Source of the DNA: Warburgia ugandensis
Lineage: Eukaryota; Streptophyta; Magnoliopsida; Canellales; Canellaceae
Assembly: GCA_035236585.1 (NCBI GenBank)
Contig: CP141132.1
Span: forward strand, 26,495,445 to 26,559,444
Direction: 5' to 3'
Length of the DNA: 64,000 nucleotides
The translations under genes and the position numbers were made by a program. This document shows positions 1 through 12,223 of the stretch, piece by piece (positions within the stretch are counted from its first letter, which is position 1; every line of letters starts with the position of its first letter). Below the pieces are notes generated by a model. That model did no database searches. It was not told the origin of the DNA and saw only the letters and a program-made list of their open reading frames with translations.

Positions 1-1930
1 GGGTGTCCTGAGGATGCCCTGGTCCCCCAGTCGATGAGACATTCCAGTCGGAACGTGACGCGTCGAACGCGTCTGAAGAAAACCAACGGGCGCGTCTGGG
101 GACGCGCTCGCAAAAGGGAAAACGGGAAGAAAAGTTCAGCGTGTCTGCAGATGCACCCATTGAGGCGCACGCTGCAAATGCGCAGCGCACTAACGACACC
201 GAGTTTTCTAGTTTCTTAAGGAAGCCGGTGCGCATGTCGCTGGCGTGCAGCACACTAGCATTCCGGATTTTTATCCTTAAAGGCTTATGTACATGCGACA
301 CTAAAACGCTTATAACTTGAGATCTAGAGCTCCGATTGAGGCGCCGCAAAAGGCGTTGTGTCCATGTCGACGACGCAGATACACCCAAACTATAAAATCG
401 ATGATCAAGGCCCAAAAAAGGTAGGAATGACCCTTAGAATAGGATGGTGGCTCGTGGCCAATAGACCTTTGGAAAACTAATGATACCAAGGCCCAATTAG
501 GACCTTAGGACACCCATAGGCATAGGGATGGACCCCTAATGCCTAAGTAATAAGACCCAACTACTCTAAACCCATAAAAGATAGGCTAAACTAACCTTGA
601 GTACCCAAACCATGTTCAGGAGCGTACGAGGACAAAGGGGTTAGCGCGACCTAGTCAGGTAGGTGCTCTATCGCTACTAGATTCTTTTAAAAAGAATTAT
701 GATTGTTTTACAAATACATGATTCAAGTATATAACTTGTTTAGCATGCATGTGACAAATGCTTTATGCATAGACATGTTTTGTATGTACATTATGCATAG
801 ATATGTTTTGCAAACTATTGCATGATCTATGAGCATTAAGTTCTTACAAAGATTGCATGTCCTTGAGGGTTGAGAAAAGACGCTGGAGTGTCGAAGGCCA
901 GGCAGTTGTGAGGGACCCAAAGAGGACCGGTTTTGAACAGAGGTTTTTGGCTTATTTGATCGTACATTATTTGGGCTAGTAAGCTCGTGGGTGCTATGCC
1001 GAGGGGTGTGGGTTGGCCACCCAACCTCAACCACTATTAGGTGGATGGGTATCACGCCCAAAAAGGGCATGTCCCTGCTTCGACTGCATGTGGTACAAGG
1101 GGCTACCACTGGTATCACGGCACTGGGTCGAAGTGTCATATGCCCCGTGGAGATATATGATCCTGTGTCCCTAGGTACCCGGGGACCACACGACGATGAG
1201 GTCGTGGGCATAGTGGGACCCTATGGTTTTGTGGATTTATGTGCATTGCATATGACATGATATAAGGTTGGTCGGCCATAGCATGACGGATATCCATGAG
1301 TTGGATTCAATGAGGCATCTTATGCATATCATAATGTTATGATATATATATATATATATATATATGATACTTTCAATTTTGGATTATGTGATCCTTTAAG
1401 TCGTCAGTATTCCAGTTTGACAGTGGTTTTTAATATCGATATTGAATGTGATTATTCAAACATGCATGTGTTTTTATGAACACATGATTTTAAATATAGC
1501 ATGCATTGCAAAACTAGTAGTGATAGACTCCTACTGAGTATAGTATATACTCACCCTATCCTTAACATTTTTCAGGATAATTCCATCCACGAGTAGAGGA
1601 CATCTATGTTAGTGCTACAAGCAAGTGAATCAAAAAGGAAACAATTATGCATGTAAGTAAATTCTTAACCCTTTGGACATGTATTTATATTTAATTACAG
1701 TTGGGATGTGTGCTGTGACTGGATAGACCTGGGGAAAAACGTTTATGATTTCTTAAGATTTTTCAAAAACTACCTTGGTTGTTGTGAAAGCAAATGACAC
1801 TCGGGGTTTTCAAATTGAATTTCAAATAAAAGATTTTTCCGCTGCATTGCACTGTTTTTCAAATCGGGATCCCACCTTAGGAATTTAGATTTTTCATTTA
1901 AAAATGCATGAGAAAACCCGGGTCATCACA
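1..1930 (+). repeat. 5' LTR of element P1 (left end cut by window)
   Basis: This block is repeated almost base for base at 4430-6357, and it ends just before a tRNA-iMet-type primer site, so it is the 5' LTR of an LTR retrotransposon on the + strand. Window base 1 matches base 4430, so about 680 bp of the LTR start lies outside the window. The end reads GGGTCATCACA, the imperfect inverse of the LTR start TGTAATGACCC seen at 3746. Such ends resemble Tekay/Del-type Ty3/gypsy LTRs (family knowledge, not proven here). A (TA)n tract lies at 1342-1365. ORFs in this block (for example 723-1211 on -) recur in the other LTR copy and are not genes. Confidence 0.9.
1342..1365. repeat. (TA)n microsatellite in P1 5' LTR
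   Basis: About 12 TA units inside the LTR. The same tract, slightly shorter, is at 5771-5792 in the 3' LTR, so it was present before the two LTRs diverged. Confidence 0.9.
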
Positions 1931-1932
1931 GT

Positions 1933-1944
1933 TGGTATCAGAGC
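1933..1944 (+). promoter_or_regulatory. Primer-binding site (tRNA-iMet type) of P1
   Basis: TGGTATCAGAGC starts two bases after the LTR end at 1930. It is the standard plant primer site complementary to the 3' end of initiator Met tRNA, used to start minus-strand cDNA. It fixes the element on the + strand and marks the LTR/internal border. Confidence 0.93.
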
Positions 1945-3728
1945 CCAGGTTTTATCCTTTCACAGCCAGTCTAGCATGTCCAAGGGTCATGAACAATAGA
2001 GAAAAATCAAGAATAAGTAGTATAAATAGGAGTAGTAGAGATGACTACTTCTATTTGTGGATTACAATATTAATGACTCAAGACATTTCACCATAAACAC
2101 ATAGGTGAAAAAGGAGATAGTCCTAGCAAATACTTAGATATTGGATTGCTTGAATCCTATCAAAATCATAGGAAATAAGGATTGTTGTGCAGTGGTGCAA
2201 AGATGAAATCTCATATAAGGATCAGATTATGATGAAAATGAATGAATGAAGATGATTATTGGGCTTGTTAGTAGATAGTGTTGACCTGCAAAGGTGAGAA
2301 AATCAAAGAACCTAGATGGTTAAAGAATACCAGAATATGAGTACACTATCACAAGGGATATGATATGAGTATGATAAGAGATATAAAAGAAAGACTTTGA
2401 GGAAATTTTGATGATAATAGGGATAAGCATACAAGATGATACTAAGGGATAACTGTGACTTGTACTAGATTACAAAGGTATGAATCTTGAAAGACTTAGC
2501 TCAATTTTGGATACCTTAATTAGAGTCTTATGAAGAGTGAAATGCTATCGAATAATAACTACTTGAGTATTATGGAGCAAATCAAGTGACAAATTATGAG
2601 ATTAAGAGAAACATAACATGAATATGATAGGGAAATGAATTCGACCAAGTTATCAAAAGAATTTTTGACGACAATATTGGGGATAATAGATCTATGATAA
2701 TAGATTGATCCTAACATGAACTTGTGAGAAAAGTATAGCATGACCAAAATGCCAATAACATTATAAAGACATTGTATAAATTTTATTGAGGCTATAGGAA
2801 ATTGAGAATTTGAATGATCTTAAGATAGTTCAGAATTTCTGAGAAGCATTCAGTTTATCATATATGTTACTTAAAGAAATAGATGAAGTATCAAATATAT
2901 GCAACCACGCATATAGAGACATTGATCCAGGTAGACCAAATGGATATTGAAGAAAAGAGAGAAAGAGATAGAGATGTAATTATAAGTATTTGATGAATAT
3001 CGAATATTCAAAAGAAAAAGGTCATGACTTTATTGAGGAAAGAATAAATCCATAGAAATCTTTCATCTTGAATCATCTAGGAAGATAAACCAATCAACTT
3101 CAAAGGAATAATGATAGATGAGTTGGTGATCTTATTGTAAAAAAGTATAAAAGAGAGAAAGCATATGGGATTTAAGACTTTGAATAGAGCATTGAATAAA
3201 AGGACATTATGCTGCACAAAAATTTTCAAAGAAGAATGGCGACCAACTAGAAATAAAACTTCTACAAATGGTTTGATATCAATTAGATTCTTATTAGATC
3301 CATTAGCTTATGAGGAACACCAATGGATATAGTCCATAAAAAGAAAAATTTGGTGATATCCTACCTTGCCGCTACATGAGTAAATAAAGGAATTAAGCAG
3401 GAAGGATACCATCAAGGATCAAATTGAGGACTTATTATCATAAATTTGGAAGACCAAAAATCCTAAGACCATTATTTAGTCATTACCTTTAGAGTACTGT
3501 TGACTAAATAAAAGGTATCCCACCCTAATTAATCAAGTATGAGAGTATGCATCAGGGTACGCAGGAAAATGGCCCTTATAGGTGAGGCCTTATAGGAGGA
3601 ACAATAGAAATGATAAATTGAGGATGAACTTAGATTTGATTCTTAAGGGGGAATGCATTCGCCAAGAAATCATCTGAGAGACAAATACCTAGAAGATGAT
3701 AATTTATGGAATTTTGAGGAGGAAATTA
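1945..3728 (+). mobile_element. Internal region of P1, decayed gypsy deletion derivative
   Basis: Only about 1.8 kb separates primer site and polypurine tract, far shorter than the 4.5 kb or more needed for gag-pol. No long ORF exists. The sequence is collinear with the minus-strand internal region of P2 (52791-55490), with gaps. Near 3270-3415 a broken reverse-transcriptase scrap can be read. No RNase H, integrase or chromodomain is seen, so the element is non-autonomous and would need help from a full relative. Confidence 0.8.
3240..3500 (+). pseudogene. Reverse transcriptase remnant of P1
   Basis: One frame reads IRSISL-stop-GTPMDIVHKKKN around 3290-3350, matching the conserved IRPSxSPWGxPVxxVKKKD stretch at the start of Ty3/gypsy RT; the usual Trp is a TGA stop. 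Downstream, codons for GYHQ at 3404-3415 match the conserved SGYHQ motif that precedes the catalytic part of RT. The YxDD catalytic block, RNase H and integrase that should follow are missing. The same scrap is present in P2 on the opposite strand (54000-54320), there with the Trp intact. Confidence 0.6.
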
Positions 3729-3742
3729 TTTTAAGGGGGTAA
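3729..3742 (+). promoter_or_regulatory. Polypurine tract of P1
   Basis: A purine-rich stretch containing AAGGGGG directly precedes the 3' LTR start at 3746. It is the plus-strand primer site for reverse transcription. P2 has the equivalent AAGGGAG on - at 52773-52790. Confidence 0.7.
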
Positions 3743-4110
3743 TAATGTAATGACCCCAATTTTTGTAATATTAAAATACCATGAAAAGTTCAGTTTTGAA
3801 GATAAGGGCATTTTGGTCATTTCACTTGTTTCCTTGACTGAACCCAGAAACTTGGTCCTGAAAATGGTACCATTAGATGCATCTCGGAAAAAGAAATCCA
3901 ACAAGACCAAAATCACCCAAAACGGAGTTAAAATGAGCAAGTTATGGCCCTTTGAAGTTTAGAGGCAAAACTATAATTTTAACAAAAACGGATTTAGCTG
4001 CAAAACACAGGGGCCTGTTTTGATACGGGCACCCTTCATCTTCAACCTCTAGAGGGTTCTAGAATGGCAGTGATTGGAGGTGAAATCACTGCCATTTTGG
4101 AGGTTTCTCC

Positions 4111-4129
4111 ACCGCCATTCAAAGGCGGT
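4111..4129 (+). promoter_or_regulatory. GC inverted repeat upstream of LTR TATA box
   Basis: ACCGCC and GGCGGT form 6-bp inverted arms around a 7-nt spacer, about 30 bp upstream of the TATA box. A similar inverted repeat (CCGCCA/TGGCGG) sits at the matching place in the right LTR of P2 (57883-57900, minus strand). It may be a binding site or hairpin in the LTR promoter; function is inferred from position only. Confidence 0.45.
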
Positions 4130-4160
4130 GAGAGCCCCCTCCAAAACCCTCTCTTAGCTC

Positions 4161-4169
4161 TATAAATAG
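4161..4169 (+). promoter_or_regulatory. TATA box of P1 3' LTR
   Basis: TATAAATAG lies 415 bp into the LTR and inside a perfect inverted repeat, AGCTCTA-TAAA-TAGAGCT (4156-4173). The P2 LTR has a TATA box 403 bp from its own start, so position supports a real LTR promoter. Confidence 0.6.
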
Positions 4170-5770
4170 AGCTCTTGGGCGCCTCTAATGGCAGCCCAAA
4201 ACGTTGAAAAAAACCCATTGTGGAGGAGTGACCTAGAGGGGAAAATGTGGAGAAAAACCCAGCAACGAGCCAGGTATGCACAAGATCCCTCAAAACCCAT
4301 CTCCACTGTAGTTCTAGGATCAATTTCCCTAGGTTTTTGCATGAAAAACCATGCAAAATGGAGCCCGAAAGAGCCACCAAGGACCCGGGAACATTCCTTG
4401 GACCGCACTGGTTTGACAGGGTTGAACCAGGGTGTCTTGAGGATGCCCTGGTCCCCCAGTCGATGAGACATTCCAGTCGGAATGTGACGCGTTGAACGCG
4501 TCTGAAGAAAACCAACGGGTGCGTCTGGGGACGCGCTCGCAAAAGGGAAAACGGGCAGAAAAGTTCAGCGTGTCTGCAGATGCACCCATTGAGGTGCACG
4601 CTGCAAATGCACAGTGCACTAACGACACCAAGTTTTCTAGTTTCTTAAAGAAGCCGGTGCGCATGTCGCTGGCGTGCAGCACACTAGCATTCCGGATTTT
4701 TATCCTTAAAGGCTTATGTACATGCGACACTAAAACGCTTATAACTTGAGATCTAGAGCTCCGATTGAGGCGCCGCAAAAGGCGTTGTGTCCATGTCGAC
4801 GACGCGGATACACCCAAACTATAAAATCCCTGATCAAGGACCAAAAAAGGTAGGAATGACCCTTAGAATAGGATGGTGGCTCGTGGCCAATAGACCTTTG
4901 GAAAACTAATGATACCAAGGCCCAATTAGGACCTTAGGACACCCATAGGCATAGGGATGGACCCCTAATGCCTAAGTAATAAGACCCAACTACTCTAAAC
5001 CCATAAAAGATAGGCTAAACTAACCTTGAGTCCCCAAACCATGTTCAGGAGCGTACGAGGACAAAGGGGTTAGCGCGACCTAGTCAGGTAGGTGCTCTAT
5101 CGCTACTAGATTCTTTTAAAAAGAATTATGATTGTTTTACAAATACATGATTCAAGTATATAACTTGTTTAGCATGCATGTGACAAATGCTTTATGCATA
5201 GACATGTTTTGTATGTACATTATGCATAGATATGTTTTGCAAACTATTGCATGATCTATGAGCATTAAGTTCTTGCAAAGATTGCATGTCCTTGAGGGTT
5301 GACAAAAGACGCTGGAGTGTCGAAGGCCAGGTAGTTGTGAGGGACCCAAAGAGGACCGGTTTTGAATAGAGGTTTTTGGCTTATTTGATCGTACATTATT
5401 TGGGCTAGTAAGCTCGTGGGTGCTATGCCGAGGGGTGTGGGTTGGCCACCCAGCCTCTACCGCTATTAGGTGGATGGGTACCACGCCCAAAAAGGGCATG
5501 TCCCTGCTTCGACTGCATGTGGTACAAGGGGCTACCACTGGTATCATGGCACTGGGTCGAAGTGTCATATGCCCTGTGGAGATATATGATCCTGTGTCCC
5601 TAGGTACCCGGGGACCACACGACGATGAGGTCGTGGGCATAGTGGGACCCTATGGTTTTGTGGATTTATGTGCATTGCATATGACATGATATAAGGTTGG
5701 TCGGCCATAGCATGACGGATATCCATGAGTTGGATTCAATGAGGCATCTTATGCAGATCATAATGTTATG

Positions 5771-5792
5771 ATATATATATATATATATATAT
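5771..5792. repeat. (TA)n microsatellite in P1 3' LTR
   Basis: About 11 TA units, the counterpart of 1342-1365 in the 5' LTR. Confidence 0.85.
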
Positions 5793-6355
5793 GATACTTT
5801 CGATTTTGGATTATGTGATCCTTTAAGTCGTCAGTATTCCAGTTTGACAGTGGTTTTTAATATCGATATTGAATGTGATTATTCAAACATGCATGTGTTT
5901 TTATGAACACATGATTTTAAACATAGCATGCATTGCAAAACTAGTAGTGATAGACTCCTACTGAGTATAGTATATACTCACCCTATCCTTAACATTTTTC
6001 AGGATAATTCCATCCACGAGTAGAGGACATCTATGTTAGTGCTACAAGCAAGTGAATCAAAAAGGAAACAATTATACATGTAAGTAAATTCTCAACCCTT
6101 TGGACATGTATTTGTATTTAATTACAGTTGGGCTGTGTGCTGTGACTGGATAGACCTGGGGAAAAACATTTATGATTTCTAAAGCTTTTTCAAAAACTAC
6201 CTTGGTTGTTGTGAAAGGAAATGACACTCGGCGTTTTCAAATTGAATTTCAAATAAAAGATTTTTCCGCTGCATTGCACTGTTTTTGAAATCGGGATCCC
6301 ACCTTAGGATTTTAGAATTTTCATTTAAAAATGCATGAGAAAACTCGGGTCGTCA

Positions 6356-9300
6356 GAAGATCAAATATGCAGATTGCATTGTATAAAATTTCCTACCATA
6401 CCTTAGCTACAAAACACCGAAAGAAATTTCAAGATTCAATGGCTCAAACAACAAAAAGCACAAGGCAAGTGGATCTTGGGCTATTTTATCGTCAAACTGG
6501 TATTCTCTTAATTTGGACTATATAACTGACATTTTTCTCCAATCAGGTAGGTGGAACTACTTCCTAGACATATTTATTGTTGTTTAATGAAAATTTTATT
6601 TTACTATAATTTGATTTGGGTGAAAAATTGTAAAAATGAAGTAAAGATCATAGCCTTAAATTCATGATGATTTAGGGTTCAGATGGAAAATTTGACCCTT
6701 CCAATTGATCCAAAAGGGTCTAAAACCCCTAGGGTAAAAGTTTCACGAAATTATATTAAGTTTTGGACCCTCAATTGAGAGGGATTAATTGGACGGTCCA
6801 GAATGGACTGTCCAATCTCCCGATTGGATTAGGTTCTCCCGGATGGCGTGTGAAATGCCGCACAAAAATGCAACACGTGGTAACATTTCCATGATAGAGG
6901 CGCTGCCCGACCAGTTCCACCCAAATGATTTGGGCCGTCCGTTCCGATGGGCCCAGATCATATCGAGATCCTAGGAATGGATTGTGAACTTTCAGACAAA
7001 ATTCAGGAGTCATATGAACTCCAAATTGAGATAAAAAAGAAGCTATGAAAATCTTACAACTTCTAGTTTCTTATGAAATAATAAAATAGAGAAAATATCC
7101 TATGAAACTTTCTGTATTTAGGAAATAAGTTTCTAATTTCCAAGATCTTCAAGATCTGAGGTGATAAGATTTTGAGAATCTATTTTAATAATGATATACT
7201 ATTCAAATAAAGTGATATCTATGGTTTATTTGGACATATCTAAGATATATTAAGGGAATCTACCCGTTATGGTAGAAAAACCCTAAAAATACAATGGGAC
7301 CCACTTGATCAATGAGATCAAGTGTGATCAGATCCTTGGGATGGATTGAATGAATGTTAATATGATGAAATCTATGGAGATCATGGATTGAATATGACAA
7401 AAACAAAGCAATATGATCCTTGGACCTTAATGAAGAAAAACCCCTAAATGTAATTAGAACCCTTGATTAAAAGGAAAAGATCTAAGATCAAATGGTTGGA
7501 TCATAAGTAAAGGTTTCTAAAAATATTAATGTAATTAGTTTCATTTTCTATTAATTGATAAGAGCATTTTAAATATGATTTATGTTATAAAGCATTCTAG
7601 TGCAACTTTTAGACTTTAACATGATATGTGATTAGATTTTTATAATAGGTTGCTAGATTTAATTATCTTAGGGGCATGTTAGTGTGATTTTATGTAAGTG
7701 TAACTTAGGACCAAGTTAGTATGATTTTAGGCCATTGTAACCTAGGACCATGCTAGGATTTCATGAAAGATTATACTATAGTGTGAGATTGTACCTTAGG
7801 TCTATGCTAGTTTAAATTGAGTTATTAAGGTATATTAGTTGAAAATCATGCTAGTGTCATTTTAAGTACCTTATATTATTATCATTAAGTTGTTCAATTA
7901 TGTAGTTTTATGCTTTGAATTTATAATTCATTTATGGTTAAATTTCATTAGTAGATCTACTTGTTATGAGATAAAGAGCATAAAACACCAAAAATGAAAT
8001 CTAATGAGAAAGTAGAGTTTCATGACACAAATAAGAGTGGATTATTTTGGACTTAATTAGTAAGGGCTATAGTTAGTAGGGCAATATAAGGATTATCAAA
8101 TCCTTGGCCCAAACTAGGAGAATAATAAACCCCATGAATCATATTGTAAATGTTCATGGACTTAATTAAAATCAATTAGAAAGAGTACTTAGAGTCAACA
8201 TGCTTATAGGAACCTTATGAAAAGTTGAGCTAAGGTCACTCTAGTGAATGCTGAACATAGTGGTTAAGGGGGGTTGTCTAATAGAGCCTCGTTCTTTCCC
8301 TACCTTTTGTTGATGTTTGTGAGGTCTAAACGCCTCCTTACATGAGGATTGAAGTAACCACTTGGTGTTTACCCATTTAGCTACTAAGCCTTAGCCAATT
8401 GGAAATAAGAGGAGCAATCTAGACTTAGGCTGAAATAAGTTACCTTCAATCAGGAAAATATTAACTGGTTGAATAATAATAGTAAAAGCATAAAAGGTTA
8501 GTAAATTATCTAACCCTAATAAAAGCTATAAGTAAGATAAGGATGATCAAACAAGATCCATTAGATCTTGAATGATCAAGAACAATAAGAATAAGAATAT
8601 TGTATTGTATTTAGTATGCATGTTATATATCAAATCTAGTTCATTAGATTAGATAATCCAAACCCTTGATCAAAGATGATTCAAGGAAGAAAACCAAGAT
8701 CATCCTCCTTAGGGATGATCTAATAACTGAACTTAGATCAAAGAAGAACTAGATGATAAAAGATCTAGGACCTTGATCTTTATCAACAAGTGTAGATTGT
8801 AGATTAAAGGATCTATGAAAGATCAAGATCAAGGAGATGGACACACAAAGACTTAGAGATAAAAAATACTTAGATATGAATGATTTAAAGATCATTCTAA
8901 ATATCAGATTTAGTGATCAATAGAATTGTTCATAATTTATATATTGACAATATGTATGGATGTACAGATTACATACATTAGTCAGGATCGTGGAAGATCT
9001 GGGAAAAGGGATCACTACTTGAAGGTAGGAGGATTTGATGAATGCATTTACATGGGATGTACATGATTGAACCCATGACCTTATGTTGACAAGAGTAATG
9101 TTAATACTTGTATTAAATCCCCTGAAACCCTTATGATCCAACCAAACACATATAAAATGGTTAAGGACTATACTCTAAGTGAATAGGGAACTAGAATATA
9201 TTTTAGCCCTAAGTAAACAAACATATTGTCTCATATGTATGAAATCTATTTTACATGCAAGCTTGGAGTCTTGTGATTTTGTTTTAATAGGCATAAGCCT

Positions 9301-10380
9301 GGGGGATGCTATGCTAGAGGAGTTATGAGGGTTTGGCCACCTGCTTCTTGAAATTTGTTGATTTGATGATACCTTGCCCTATGAGAGGCTAAAAGTCGGG
9401 TGGGGCAATTATGGGAAGGCCACCACTATGAAAGTCTTATCTCCCCATATGGGCAATGACATAATATTTTTCACCGTGGTATCAGTGGTGAACAGGGCAG
9501 TTATCCAAGTGCGTTAGTATGGATAAGACTGCAGCATGGTAGCCCTTTGATTATTTTGCACTATGATGCATATGAGAGTACGCATAGTGAAATGCCTTAT
9601 GTTTTAGCATAATGAAATGCTAGGTAATTGTATATTACCAATATTTTCCAAGAAGGAAAATTCCCAGTGTAGGATTAGCTAAAATACTGAATTCTCATAA
9701 TGGAGAGAATTGATCAGCTTAGTTGGGAATGATATTTGACTACTTTCATAAATTTAACTGATTTACCCATGTATAGTATGTATGTATATGGGTGTGCACA
9801 TGTTACAAAGTAAAGAGTAGAGACATGAATATGTTTAGGGATAATGGGATTATGAAGTATTAGAATTATATTGGCAATTATTATGCTTCTTGAATTCCCT
9901 ACTAAGCATTGCTTGATAAGATATTGTAAATGTTGCAATGTTTACAATATCTCAAATACAGGGAAGGAGAGTTAGGAGCTCAAGACAATAGAAGACTTGA
10001 AGAGAATAATCTTCAAGGTGTACCCCTTGAAGACATGTATTTTTCTTTGTTTGAGAGTATTGTATTGTAATGAGAGTTTCATTGTATGGTGAACTTTGAG
10101 TTTTGGATTATGTAATTTGAACAAGTATTGTAATGGATTTGGCTGTATTGTGAACCACTGGATGGATTCTGAAATTTAATAAAAGTATATTCCTTCAACG
10201 GAATTTTATCTTGTACAAAATTCTACTTATGTTATGTATGAAGTGATGACTTGGGTTTTACAAAACAAGTTCTAAAGAAAAGAATTTTCGTTGCTTTGTT
10301 TTGCAAATTTTTTTACTATTAAGGGCCCTGCCGTTCAAAAATATATTACAAAACATATTACAAAAACCTAGGTCGTTACA
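6356..10380 (+). repeat. Right part of a family S LTR, interrupted by P1
   Basis: From about 6520 to 10380 this is collinear with 25360-29006, the right four fifths of the solo LTR at 24462. It ends AACCTAGGTCGTTACA, like that LTR. Its left part lies beyond P1, outside the window. The following bases ATATT are the likely target duplication, because the second copy of the flanking backbone (59720) reads through there. No reading frame of note occurs, and I see no primer site after it, so solo LTR or 3' LTR are both possible. The segment 8150-8480 belongs to a module also found in A1 and A2. Confidence 0.75.
8100..8480 (+). repeat. Shared module, copy 1 (in family S LTR)
   Basis: A stretch running from an ATTAAAATCAATTAGAAAG-like start through GAGGTCTAAACGCCTCC and ATGAGGATTGAAGTAACCAC. 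Clear relatives occur in the other S LTR (26800-27220) and in the internal leader of the Athila elements A1 (17230-17720) and A2 (24140-24461 continuing at 29012-29150). Its function is unknown. Confidence 0.6.
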
Positions 10381-10580
10381 ATATTAAATTGTTTTATGCA
10401 CTCTAATCTCACATACTTCAGGATTGCTTGAAATAAAGGCATATGGAATAAAGTAAGAAAGAGTGTCTATATGAGAACATTTGATAGTTAGGCCCTAAGA
10501 AGATTAGCTATATTTTGAATATGTATAATGCCTAAGACACTAGTATTAAGAAAATATTTAAAGGGAGCTTTAGAAAGATG
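10381..10580. repeat. Backbone segment shared with 59720-59940
   Basis: The 200 bp after the S LTR match 59720-59940 with many substitutions, including the CATACTTC..GATTGCTTGAAATAAA stretch. It is the flank into which the S element inserted. No coding sequence. It ends where an inverted Athila LTR fragment begins. Confidence 0.6.
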
Positions 10581-11375
10581 CAACTCTACAATGGAAATTG
10601 GTAATGCATCTTAAGGGTGAGGTGGAAATTGAAGAAATAATGGAGAAAAGTGAGAAAAACACAAAAAATAGAATGCTCTTATCCATTGGTCCACATGCCA
10701 TCTTATTCTAATAGATTTTCCTTAATTATCTTCAAAATATCTCATGGATAACTCTCTTAAATTTCCTCCAATCCTAATCCTCCATTTACCTTAGCTTGAT
10801 AGCTTAGTGGTTAACTTTCAAGGCTCCATTGGCTAAGCTTTATCACTTTCTCGGCTCCATCCATTGGCTTGAATGGGTTGAATTGTTTCGCTTGAATTCT
10901 TTAGCTTGCCACCTTCTCTCATGGCTTATATAGCTAAGGTGACTTAAGTGGCTTCCATGCAAAGGTGGTGGGAATGCATGGCTTACTTCATGGGCCCACT
11001 TTGGCCCTCTGTAGCTCCTTTAATCGCATCCATTACTGGTCCATAAGATGATCTTAGCCTTTGGTTTATGTTGAAGTGATGATTTTAAGGCTTTGACTCG
11101 ATCTTCAATTTCGTCTTGATTTATCTTGGCCATTTGATCACCATCTTACTTCCTACAAAAAAGGTGAAAAATCCTAATTAAAACTTAGAAAAACATGATT
11201 AATCACATAATTACCTTGGATTAGCTTCTGTACCTACAAAATAATAACTTTTGCTTCATTAGGTAAAACATGCATGTGTTATGAATTTTGGTCTAAAAAT
11301 CATAATTTACCCTTATAAGTTGTAATACACAGGTAACTAATTGGGTGCTTTTTATGAAAAATTAAACACTTATCA
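10580..11375 (-). repeat. Athila-type LTR 5' fragment, inverted
   Basis: Read on the minus strand from 11375 this starts TGATAAGTGTTTAATTTT and follows the first 800 bp of the A1 LTR (13961 onward), including the block around TGGACCAATGGATAAGAGC and the purine/pyrimidine-rich stretch. The rest of the LTR is missing. It forms an inverted pair with the A1 5' LTR 2.6 kb away. Confidence 0.75.
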
Positions 11376-12184
11376 CATATCATCAAACTAAGACTATAGC
11401 TATAAAGAACATTTTATAGCTTCATGTTCAACTAAGTCCAATTTGGATGAATAGAGAACTATGTAGATTTCTTCCTTAAGCCCATGAAGAGATAATATAA
11501 TAATATTTATAAAAGCTTTAGACAAATATCATCAAACTAGAGCTACAGCTGCAATGAACATTTTAGAGTTTCATGTTCAAAGTGAATCAAACTTGTATGC
11601 ATGAAGAAACAAACCTTACATTTACGTGAAAGAGTAGATACCATTTGAAGAAGAAAAATAGATAGTGTAAGAGGAGCGAGAACACTACAACCACTTTATG
11701 AGGTTGAACATGAGTGAATAAGATTGCAGCTTTTGAGATTGAAACACAAGCAGAAATGTGACCAATTATGTAGAAGAAAGCTAATCCAAGGAGAACCAAG
11801 GAAAATCAAATAAATTCTACTTATCTTTGGTTGTTGCCTCACATCTCCTAGCTAGCTTGCATGATGGTTAAGCGTTTCTCTCTTGAAAATGACAAAACAT
11901 TAATTATTCCAAGTCTTACTAACAAAATGATATTCCTTACTAGAGGGAATGATGGTTCCAAGTAACAACCATTTACAAGTCCAACTGGTGATATATTAAT
12001 CATGTAATAGATGCAACTAGAACAATTTAGAGAATGATAGTCCTCACTTGTGAAAACCCTATTTTTCGGATACATTTTTGCAGAATCATAAGCAATGCAA
12101 CAGAATTCCTTTCTAAGTGTGTATCAAATGAAGTATAGAAAACTATAGGTATATACGTAATTTAGCAATCCACACAACAAGCAA

Positions 12185-12223
<39 letters not shown>

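Larger units (their letters stand above)
3746..6355 (+). repeat. 3' LTR of element P1
   Basis: Full LTR of about 2.6 kb starting TGTAATGACCC and ending GGGTCGTCA. It matches 1-1930 from 4430 onward. The next five bases, GAAGA, are the predicted right target duplication; the left copy lies outside the window. The exact end could be 6355 or 6357, because the final bases differ from the 5' copy. It holds a TATA box (4161), a GC-rich inverted repeat upstream of it and a (TA)n tract. It is inserted in a family S LTR whose right part resumes at 6356. Confidence 0.9.

Noticed and set aside
723-1211. 162-codon ORF on -, repeated at 5152-5640
   Set aside because: It lies in the P1 LTRs, has no family resemblance, and its repetition simply reflects the LTR pair. 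Overlapping + frames are equally open.
6771-7013. Opposed ORFs of about 80 and 61 codons
   Set aside because: They fall in the family S LTR; equivalent sequence at 25450-25750 does not keep the frames.
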